Positions 1 to 5,482 of a stretch of DNA of 6,005 bases are shown here, in pieces. Under the pieces are notes generated by a model that saw only the letters and a list, made by a program, of their open reading frames with translations, searched no databases and had not been told where the DNA came from. Each line of letters opens with the position of its first letter. The stretch's first letter is position 1. The position numbers were made by a program, and so were the translations under genes. Origin of the DNA: Legionella sp. (GTDB taxonomy: Bacteria > Pseudomonadota > Gammaproteobacteria > Legionellales > Legionellaceae); contig SCSO01000294.1 in NCBI GenBank assembly GCA_004297865.1, positions 1 through 6,005 on the forward strand, read 5' to 3'.

Positions 1-461
1 TGAATAAATTCCAAAAGGATTTAATGGCAAAACGTACTTCAGAATTTAATAAAAAATCTGAAGAGAATAAGACTAAAGGCGAAACTTTCATGAGCGCTAA
101 CAAGTCTAAAGAAGGCGTAGTGGCTTTACCCAGTGGTTTACAATATAAAATTATTGAAACGGGTACTGGTGCTAAGCCTGGCAAATCAGACACTGTTACT
201 GTTGAATACACAGGTCATTTGATTGACGGTACTGTATTTGATAGCACTGATAAAACTGGCAAGCCCGCTACTTTCCAAGTGTCACAAGTTATTCCTGGTT
301 GGACCGAAGCATTACAATTAATGCCAGCAGGTTCTACTTGGGAAATTTATGTTCCTTCGAATTTAGCTTATGGCCCACGTAGTGTTGGTGGACCTATCGG
401 ACCTAATGAAACTTTGATTTTCAAGATTCATTTGATCTCTGTTAAAAAGACTGATGCGTAA
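1..461 (+). CDS. mip: Mip-like FKBP-type peptidyl-prolyl cis-trans isomerase, 5' end missing
   Basis: This is the C-terminal part of a macrophage infectivity potentiator, a peptidyl-prolyl isomerase that in Legionella is exported, forms dimers at the cell surface and helps early intracellular infection. The frame is open to the window edge: codons from base 3 read NKFQKDL before the Met at 24, and this continues the long helix of Legionella Mip (NKFQKDLMAKRT). The ATG at 24 is therefore an internal methionine, and the signal peptide and dimerisation domain lie upstream. Visible are the end of the connecting helix, then the FKBP domain from about LPSGLQYK to the end. The pocket residues are all present: Tyr in VEYTG, Asp in VFDST, Phe in TFQV, Trp in PGWTE, Tyr in LAYGP and Phe in LIFKI. 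The Asp and the LAYGP Tyr correspond to residues shown to matter for catalysis in L. pneumophila Mip. The gene ends with TAA at 459-461, followed by a hairpin. FkpA is the main alternative name, but the match to Mip is closer. Confidence 0.95.
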   Translation, partial: NKFQKDLMAKRTSEFNKKSEENKTKGETFMSANKSKEGVVALPSGLQYKIIETGTGAKPGKSDTVTVEYTGHLIDGTVFDSTDKTGKPATFQVSQVIPGWTEALQLMPAGSTWEIYVPSNLAYGPRSVGGPIGPNETLIFKIHLISVKKTDA

Positions 462-471
462 GTAATGTATT

Positions 472-499
472 TCACCCCGGATGAATAGATTCGGGGTGA
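472..499 (+). terminator. Hairpin after mip, probable intrinsic terminator
   Basis: Eight perfectly paired bases (472-479 TCACCCCG with 492-499 CGGGGTGA) extend inward by a G-U, an A-U and a U-A pair, leaving a loop of six bases (483-488). The hairpin starts 11 bases after the mip stop codon. It is followed by AGTTTATC rather than a clean run of T, so termination may be only partial and some transcripts could continue into the permease gene. It would act on + strand transcription; no gene faces it from the other side. Confidence 0.65.
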
Positions 500-535
500 G
501 TTTATCAACCTCAATCGAGTAAGCTAAATCACCTC

Positions 536-1792
536 ATGAATAAACGTCTCTTTATCGTATTCATTCTAGGTTTTTCTTCCGGCTTACCCATGGCTTTAAT
601 TAGTAGTACCTTACAAGCTTGGTATGCTGCCAGTGGTTTATCTGTCTTAGCAATCGGTGCTTTAAGCCTAGTAAGTTTACCTTATGCTTATAGATTCTTC
701 TGGGGACCCATTCTCGATCGTTATTCCTTATTCTCTCTAGGCAAAAGACGCAGCTGGATTCTCAGCATGCAAATTCTCTTATTGCTTGGTTTTAACCTCA
801 TGGCCTGGTTTTCTCCGGAACAATATCCAAAGTTACTGGCATTTTTAGCTTTAGCTATTGCTTGTTTTTCCGCTACTCAAGATGTGGCTATTGATGCGCA
901 TCGTGCTGAATATTTACCGGTAAATGAACATGGCCTCGGCGCTTCCTTAGCTGTTTTCGGTTACCGTTTAGCTTTACTTATTTCAGGTGGTTTAGCATTA
1001 ATTATGGCTGAACATTTGGGTTGGGCTTTTACATACCGTTTTATGGGATTTTTAATGACTCTTGGGATGTTGGCTATCTTTTTTAGTCAAGAACCTACTG
1101 CAGAAATTAATACCCAAGCCAGTTTCACTGAATCTTTTATTGAACCTTTAAAAGAATTATTTACCCGACCCCATATTCTATATCTCGTATTATTCATTAT
1201 TTGTTATAAGTTAGGTGAAGCTTTTACTACCACGACGAGTGGTATTGTCATGCCTTTTTTAATTCAGGGATTGGGATTTTCTTTAGAAACTATTGGTTAT
1301 ATCAATAAAATTTTAGGTGTGATTTCCGTACTTTTAGGTGGTTTAAGTGCGGGGTTTATTTTAATGCGCTATTCCCTATATTGTTCATTGTTTTGCTTTG
1401 GTCTTTTGCAAGCGCTTACGAATGTGCTATTTGTCATTTTAGCAATAGTAGGAAAAAATGTAACTGTACTAGCTGTCGCTGTTTTCTTCGATAATTTCGC
1501 CGCGGGCTTGGGTTCTACTGCATTAGTGGCTTTGTTTATGCGCTTAGTGGATAAGCGCTTTACTGGAACTCAATTTTCTATGCTCGTGGCTTTATCCACT
1601 TTACCACGTATTTTCTCCGGACCTTTTGCTGGTTGGCTACAATTGCATTTGGGTTGGGTCGGTTTATATGAGTTATCCATTGCCTTTGCTTTATTGTTTA
1701 TTCCATTTTTAATGCTGATTAAGGGATATACAGAAGAAGGGGAGAGCTCTATGGTTGGAATAGGTTTTTGTAAATTAGATAAAGTATCTTAA
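536..1792 (+). CDS. ampG: AmpG-type muropeptide permease (major facilitator superfamily)
   Basis: This 418-residue inner-membrane protein is predicted to import GlcNAc-anhydroMurNAc peptides released during cell-wall turnover, feeding recycling and, in many Gram-negatives, beta-lactamase induction. It is almost entirely hydrophobic, with about 12 predicted membrane segments. AmpG hallmarks appear in order: GFSSGLP near residue 12, STLQAWY near 24, SLPYAYRFFWGPILDRY at 46-62, GKRRSW at 69-74, SATQDVAIDAHRAE at 112-125 (acidic Asp116 and Asp120), YKLGEAF at 224-230 and DNFAAGLGSTALVAL at 319-333. E. coli AmpG is longer (491 residues, 14 segments), so this is a compact version, as is common outside the enterics. 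The ATG at 536 begins just before the first motif, but no good Shine-Dalgarno sequence precedes it: the bases before it read ATCACCTC. It lies 74 bases after mip on the same strand, with a hairpin between. Legionella species can carry several AmpG paralogues, so the exact substrate is inferred. Confidence 0.88.
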   Translation: MNKRLFIVFILGFSSGLPMALISSTLQAWYAASGLSVLAIGALSLVSLPYAYRFFWGPILDRYSLFSLGKRRSWILSMQILLLLGFNLMAWFSPEQYPKLLAFLALAIACFSATQDVAIDAHRAEYLPVNEHGLGASLAVFGYRLALLISGGLALIMAEHLGWAFTYRFMGFLMTLGMLAIFFSQEPTAEINTQASFTESFIEPLKELFTRPHILYLVLFIICYKLGEAFTTTTSGIVMPFLIQGLGFSLETIGYINKILGVISVLLGGLSAGFILMRYSLYCSLFCFGLLQALTNVLFVILAIVGKNVTVLAVAVFFDNFAAGLGSTALVALFMRLVDKRFTGTQFSMLVALSTLPRIFSGPFAGWLQLHLGWVGLYELSIAFALLFIPFLMLIKGYTEEGESSMVGIGFCKLDKVS

Positions 1793-1824
1793 GATAAGGC
1801 CATCAAGAGAAGACCATCAAGGAT

Positions 1825-1911
1825 TGGTACCGAGGGTCGGAGTCGAACCGACACGGTGTCACCACCACAGGATTTTGAATCCAGCGCGTCTACCAATTCC
1901 GCCACCCCGGC
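1825..1911 (-). tRNA. tRNA-Leu (anticodon CAA)
   Basis: Read on the minus strand this is an 87-base class II tRNA. The acceptor stem is GCCGGGG (1905-1911) with CCTCGGT, containing two G-U pairs, and the CCA end is encoded (1825-1827). The D region has the leucine-type GTGGCGGAATTGGTAGACGC. The anticodon loop TTCAAAA (1873-1879) gives anticodon CAA, read from TTG at 1875-1877 of the + strand, decoding UUG. The anticodon stem has one U-U mismatch. The long variable arm pairs GGTG with CACC around a GTGA loop, and the T arm is GTCGG-TTCGACT-CCGAC. The gene converges with ampG, with 32 bases between them. Confidence 0.96.
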
Positions 1912-1921
1912 ACGCGCGCCC

Positions 1922-1949
1922 ATTATAACAAAGAATTTGATTCGCACAA
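1922..1949 (-). promoter_or_regulatory. Promoter of the tRNA-Leu gene
   Basis: On the minus strand a perfect -10 box TATAAT (1922-1927) lies 10 bases before the mature tRNA. The bases between are GC-rich (GGGCGCGCGT), as in discriminators of stable-RNA promoters under stringent control. A weaker -35 candidate TTGTGC (1944-1949) sits 16 bases upstream of it. The box and its position are seen directly; stringent regulation is inferred from the discriminator. Confidence 0.7.
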
Positions 1950-1969
1950 TGATTAAATAGGGTTATTAT
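1941..1969 (+). promoter_or_regulatory. Possible promoter for the exported-protein gene
   Basis: A candidate -35 TTCGCA (1941-1946, four of six consensus bases) and -10 TATTAT (1964-1969, five of six) are separated by 17 bases. Transcription would start near 1976, placing the whole inverted REP pair in the 5' leader of the mRNA. It overlaps the upstream end of the tRNA promoter on the other strand. In such AT-rich DNA a match of this quality can arise by chance. Confidence 0.3.
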
Positions 1970-1998
1970 GTAATAATCTTTTCGGTGGAGACAGCTTT

Positions 1999-2070
1999 GT
2001 AGGTTGGGTCGTGACTCAACAAACATTTTCTCATCGATACGATCTCATGTTGGGTCATGACCCAACCTAC
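1999..2070. repeat. Inverted pair of REP-like palindromes
   Basis: Two 22-base units face each other across a 28-base spacer (2021-2048). Each begins with a GTAG head followed by a GTTGGGTC palindrome. The left unit, 1999-2020, is GTAG plus an imperfect palindrome; the right unit, 2049-2070 read on the minus strand, is GTAG plus the perfect 18-base palindrome GTTGGGTCATGACCCAAC. The units agree at 20 of 22 positions, and the outer 12 bases (1999-2010 and 2059-2070) are perfect inverted repeats. A GTAG head plus an inverted pair is the usual layout of REP/BIME elements mobilised in trans by RAYT (TnpA-REP) transposases; no such gene is in the window. I see no flanking target duplication. Confidence 0.8.
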
Positions 2071-2071
2071 G

Positions 2072-2078
2072 AAGGAGG
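2072..2078 (+). promoter_or_regulatory. Shine-Dalgarno site fixing the start of the exported-protein gene
   Basis: AAGGAGG ends four bases before the ATG at 2083. It is the reason for choosing that start over an in-frame GTG at 2011, which lies inside the REP element and would put 24 unrelated residues ahead of the signal peptide. The site begins two bases after the REP pair ends, so a folded leader could affect ribosome access. Confidence 0.8.
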
Positions 2079-2082
2079 GTCT

Positions 2083-2454
2083 ATGCGTCATCTAAGTTAT
2101 TTAATATTAGCATTCCTTGCATTTAGTGCTCAGGCGACGCAATGTCCGGATCCTGAGACCACCTCTTTGAAATGGGGGGTACCACCAGCGCCTTGGGTGG
2201 TTAATCCTTATTCGGCGAATAGCCCGCAGGCAGATGAACAAACGAGTTTTGTGCGAGCTAATATTCTTGTTGCTGGTTATGGTCGTGGGGTGGTTTGTAC
2301 TTATAAAAATACTTTGGGAGAATACTCCATTTGGTGGGAAGTATTGACTAAAGTTCCTGCGCGCACGGAATCACAATGGATAGAAAACTTCGGTGGTTTT
2401 GTTTGTGTGCAATGGTTGGAGTCTTGTGAATTTTCGGTGGCAGCGCCAACTTAA
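2083..2454 (+). CDS. Small exported four-cysteine protein of unknown function
   Basis: The product has 123 residues. A signal peptide is clear: MRHLSYLILAFLAFSAQA with an AQA cleavage site after residue 18, so export to the periplasm or beyond is expected. The mature part, about 105 residues, has four cysteines (21, 72, 108, 115), enough for two disulfides. Aromatic and Gly/Val-rich stretches (WGVPPAPWVVNP at 31-42, ILVAGYGRGVVCTYKN at 61-76, YSIWWEV at 81-87) suggest a small beta-rich fold. There is no lipobox and no membrane segment after the signal. It resembles, from memory, small secreted hypothetical proteins of Legionella and Coxiella relatives, perhaps the DUF3757 group, but I cannot confirm the family. 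It has its own strong ribosome site behind a REP pair, and its stop codon overlaps that of the convergent formyltransferase gene. Confidence 0.82.
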   Translation: MRHLSYLILAFLAFSAQATQCPDPETTSLKWGVPPAPWVVNPYSANSPQADEQTSFVRANILVAGYGRGVVCTYKNTLGEYSIWWEVLTKVPARTESQWIENFGGFVCVQWLESCEFSVAAPT

Positions 2455-3233
2455 AAGATTCGATTACCTCTTTTAATAAACAGTTGTAGGTCTTCGCGTT
2501 TAGGAAAAGGTCTGGTCTTGGTTTTTTGTTTAGGACGCGTAGGGCTTTGGGGGATTTGCTCCTCTTTTAAAAGATGCAGGCCTTCTAATAGCGTTTGCAC
2601 GCCTAAAAACCGTAAGTCACGCGATACCAGATCAAAGCTTCTTTCTTTAATCTTGTATTTATTGGTTTTAATGACATGGCCAGAATCTATATGTTCATCA
2701 ATATAATGGACCGTGATTCCAGTTTCCTCGTCGCCATCGGCTAGCGCCCAAAACATGGAGGCACGTCCCCGATGTTCGGGTTTAATTCCAGTATGCACAT
2801 TAATACATCCCATGTTAGGTAATTCCAGTAAATGTTTTTTAAATATAGAATTCACTCCGATAGCAATTAATAAATCAGGCTCTTCTTGTTTGAGTAGTTG
2901 GAGTATTTCTGTAGAATTAATATCACAAATTCCAGTTTTCATGGGAATGGCGTAGTTTTTTAGTACCTGCGAAATTTTTTTTGATTTTTTTATGCGCCCA
3001 GTTAAAATGCGCCACAAACACCGTAATGAAGGTAAGAGACCAAAGACTTGAATGAATTCTACAGGACGAATTTGGGTTTGCAATGATTCCCTCTTGGTAT
3101 AAACGTATTTCAAAACAGCAGCGAATTTTACATCGTATTCTTTAGGAAGTTGCGCTAAAAAATAATTCAAGGCTTCCGCCAAATGGAAGGGATCATCTTC
3201 CGTAATAAGTGCTACCTTAATAGGCTTTCTCAT
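2451..3233 (-). CDS. Formyltransferase-fold enzyme, substrate unknown
   Basis: This 260-residue protein has the formyl_trans_N fold shared by methionyl-tRNA formyltransferase, GAR transformylase and sugar N-formyltransferases, which move a formyl group from 10-formyltetrahydrofolate to an amine. The catalytic triad is present: Asn145 and His147 in INVHTG, and Asp183 in HIDSGHVI. The RG of the substrate loop (155-156) and the TGITVHYID strand (171-179) also fit. The N-terminal part (residues 5-45) begins with KVALITEDDPFHLAEA and is less typical. After about residue 225 there is only a short basic tail (PTRPKQKTKTRPFPKR), so the C-terminal tRNA-binding domain of Fmt is absent and Fmt itself is unlikely. 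The start overlaps the stop of the c-di-GMP regulator gene by ATGA (3230-3233), and only a weak AAGAA precedes it, so translation is probably coupled. Enzymes of this type often N-formylate amino sugars of surface glycans; that role is inferred here, and no glycan gene is visible. Confidence 0.85.
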   Translation of the reverse strand: MRKPIKVALITEDDPFHLAEALNYFLAQLPKEYDVKFAAVLKYVYTKRESLQTQIRPVEFIQVFGLLPSLRCLWRILTGRIKKSKKISQVLKNYAIPMKTGICDINSTEILQLLKQEEPDLLIAIGVNSIFKKHLLELPNMGCINVHTGIKPEHRGRASMFWALADGDEETGITVHYIDEHIDSGHVIKTNKYKIKERSFDLVSRDLRFLGVQTLLEGLHLLKEEQIPQSPTRPKQKTKTRPFPKREDLQLFIKRGNRIF

Positions 3234-5482
3234 TTTAATTCTTGCCGATTCTTTTTGATATATTGTTCGATGTGTTTCGCAGATAAAGGTTTACTTAATA
3301 AATAACCTTGAACCTCATCGCAATTTTGACTTTTTAAGAAGTTCATTTGATTTTGGGTTTCAACACCTTCTGCCAATATTTTAAAGTTAAAACTTCTACC
3401 CATAGAAATAATAGCCTCAATGATGACTTCATCTGAACGCGAGGTTGAAATGTTTTGCACAAAGCTTTGATCGATTTTTAAACGGTCAATATTAATTTGC
3501 CGTAAATAATTGAGACTTGAGTTACCCGTACCAAAATCATCCAATACGATTTTCACACCCACTTCTTTTAATTTATTAATCATTTGAATAATTTCATGGT
3601 GCATAATAATGACGTTTTCGGTAATTTCCATTTCCAAATATTGGGGGTCAACCCCAAACTCTTCGAGGATACCTTTTACCACTTGATCAAAATTAGGCTG
3701 TTTTAGTTGTTGGGTGGCAACGTTAACAGCGATACGAATCAAAGGCAACTTCCTTGCCATCCAGTCATTAATTTGGCGACACGATTCGCGTATCACCCAT
3801 TCACCAATAGGAACAATTAATCCTGACTCCTCTGCGATAGGGATAAAATCGAGAGGTAATAACAGACCTTTTTCTGGATGCTCCCAACGAATCAATGCTT
3901 CAGCTGACAAAAGGCTTTTATTATCCATATCAAATTGTGGCTGATAGAGTAAAACAAACTCTTCATTTTCGATAGCCTTGCGTAACTCACTTTCTACTTT
4001 AAAGCGTTTACTGGCTTGCGCATTCAAATGATTGGTATGGAATTGAAATTGGTTTCCACCCCTTTCTTTTGCTTGATACATGGCTAAGTCAGCATTTTTC
4101 AGCAATTTGTTAACAGTTGTTCCATCGTTGGGGTAGAGGCTAATTCCTATACTGGTGGATACAATAATTTCTCGTTTCGCAATTTTAAAAGATTGTTTAA
4201 ATGAATTAAGAATTTTGTTGGCGAAGACGATGATGTCATCGTCTTCATGAAGTTGAGGAATGACCATCACAAATTCATCACCACCTAAGCGGGCAATAGT
4301 GTCTTCTTTCCGCACCAAACCAGAAAGGCGTTTGGCAACCAATCTTAGTAAATCATCACCGACTTTATGGCTAAGACTGTCATTAACTAATTTAAATCGA
4401 TCCAAATCAAAAAAGAGCACGGCGAACAATTGACTATTTCTTTGCGCTTTATCAATACCATGCTGAATTCTATCCATCAATAAAACACGATTAGGTAAGC
4501 CAGTGAGCATGTCATGTGACGCTTGATATTCTAGTTTTTTCTCGAGGTTAGCTTGTTCTGTGATATTACGGAAACTCCATACGCGACCAATCGTTTGATC
4601 ATTCATACGATGTGGTTGTGAGCAACATTCGAGAATAGTTCCTGTTTTTAAATCCACAATTTCTTTAGAAACTTTATCAATATTCTCTCGGAGATAATCC
4701 ATGTGATCGGAGAACATTTTGGGTTTCACTAATTGATTTAACATATACTCGAATACTAGTTCACCATCTTTGGTGTTTAAAAGGGATGGAGAAACACTCC
4801 ACATCGAGAGAAATTTGGTATTGCAATCGATAATCTTATTTTCAAGATCGACCACTAAAATGGCTTCCGTGGAGGACTCAATCGTTGAGCGCAATAAAGA
4901 TAGCGATTGTTGTAAAGATTCGGTTTTGTCTTTAACAGCTTGTTGTAGTACTTCGGTATAGTGTTTGGAATCTTTAGCTAAAATCCATTTTTTAGTGAGT
5001 GCGCAAGCTAATTGTCTTACTGCAACCAAATCAAAGGGTTTTTTCAAGATTAAGAAATTGTCTCCAATACCCAATTTTTTAACGGTATCTTCCCAGGAAT
5101 AATCAGAATAGGCCGTACAAATCACCACTTGAATATCAGGATCGATCTCCCACATTCTTTTGATGGTTTCAATACCATCCCAACCGGGTGGCATACGAAT
5201 GTCTACGAAAGCCAGGGCATAATGTTCGCCTTTTTCTAGTGCTTTGGCGATTTTATCAACCCCTTCTTTTCCTTGTGATGCAGTATCAAAGATGAATTGT
5301 GGTAATGAATGATTTATTTCCGGATCATTAGCGGAACCATTTTGCAATTCATCCTCAAAAAGAATTTTATCTAAATCTTGCATTTGATCAGTAGCACTAG
5401 TGCTGGTCAATACCTTAATAAAGTCCTGATGAATTGCCACATTATCATCAATGATCATAATTCGGAGTTGAATATCACTCAT
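3230..5482 (-). CDS. Response regulator with PAS, GGDEF and EAL domains (c-di-GMP turnover)
   Basis: This 750-residue cytosolic regulator should both make and degrade cyclic di-GMP. The receiver domain (1-165) has Asp12/Asp13, phosphoacceptor Asp94 in FVDIRMPPG, Thr123 and Lys147. It holds an extra stretch of roughly 40 residues (26-66), typical of the receiver family with the PGWDGIETI and ICTAYSDYSW motifs. A short coiled linker leads to a PAS domain (about 195-312). The GGDEF domain (about 318-482) has an intact GGDEF (400-404) and an inhibitory RxxD site (RKED, 391-394). The EAL domain (about 495-740) keeps EAL at 528-530, Asn587, Glu619, Asp648-Asp649, Lys669, Glu705 and Gln725, so hydrolysis is likely. 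The loop before helix 6 reads DDFGTGNSS instead of the usual GTGYSS. The ATG at 5482 overlaps the kinase stop codon by eight bases (ATGAGTGA). The layout matches L. pneumophila Lpl0329, whose kinase partner Lpl0330 controls its cyclase activity. Confidence 0.94.
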   Translation of the reverse strand: MSDIQLRIMIIDDNVAIHQDFIKVLTSTSATDQMQDLDKILFEDELQNGSANDPEINHSLPQFIFDTASQGKEGVDKIAKALEKGEHYALAFVDIRMPPGWDGIETIKRMWEIDPDIQVVICTAYSDYSWEDTVKKLGIGDNFLILKKPFDLVAVRQLACALTKKWILAKDSKHYTEVLQQAVKDKTESLQQSLSLLRSTIESSTEAILVVDLENKIIDCNTKFLSMWSVSPSLLNTKDGELVFEYMLNQLVKPKMFSDHMDYLRENIDKVSKEIVDLKTGTILECCSQPHRMNDQTIGRVWSFRNITEQANLEKKLEYQASHDMLTGLPNRVLLMDRIQHGIDKAQRNSQLFAVLFFDLDRFKLVNDSLSHKVGDDLLRLVAKRLSGLVRKEDTIARLGGDEFVMVIPQLHEDDDIIVFANKILNSFKQSFKIAKREIIVSTSIGISLYPNDGTTVNKLLKNADLAMYQAKERGGNQFQFHTNHLNAQASKRFKVESELRKAIENEEFVLLYQPQFDMDNKSLLSAEALIRWEHPEKGLLLPLDFIPIAEESGLIVPIGEWVIRESCRQINDWMARKLPLIRIAVNVATQQLKQPNFDQVVKGILEEFGVDPQYLEMEITENVIIMHHEIIQMINKLKEVGVKIVLDDFGTGNSSLNYLRQINIDRLKIDQSFVQNISTSRSDEVIIEAIISMGRSFNFKILAEGVETQNQMNFLKSQNCDEVQGYLLSKPLSAKHIEQYIKKNRQELK

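Noticed and set aside
1786..1795. Palindrome ATCTTAAGAT at the end of ampG as a terminator
   Set aside because: Five pairs with no loop, AT-rich and without a T run; it cannot form a stable terminator hairpin.
1800..1821. Direct repeat CCATCAAG (1800-1807 and 1814-1821) next to the tRNA 3' end, as a possible integration scar
   Set aside because: Only eight bases long, outside the tRNA, with no integrase or duplicated tRNA end in the window; most likely chance.
1999..2070. MITE-type transposon remnant with 12-base terminal inverted repeats
   Set aside because: No target-site duplication is seen at the edges, and each end is itself a GTAG-headed palindrome, which fits a REP pair better.
2011..2082. 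Upstream GTG start extending the exported protein by 24 residues
   Set aside because: The GTG lies within the REP unit, has no ribosome site, and would bury the clear signal peptide; the ATG at 2083 has AAGGAGG at good distance.
2518..2955. Two small + strand open frames across the formyltransferase gene
   Set aside because: They lie fully antisense to a gene with conserved catalytic motifs, and their translations show no recognisable domain.
3714..4961. Two small + strand open frames antisense to the GGDEF-EAL gene
   Set aside because: They are antisense to well-conserved EAL and PAS coding sequence and look like chance open frames.
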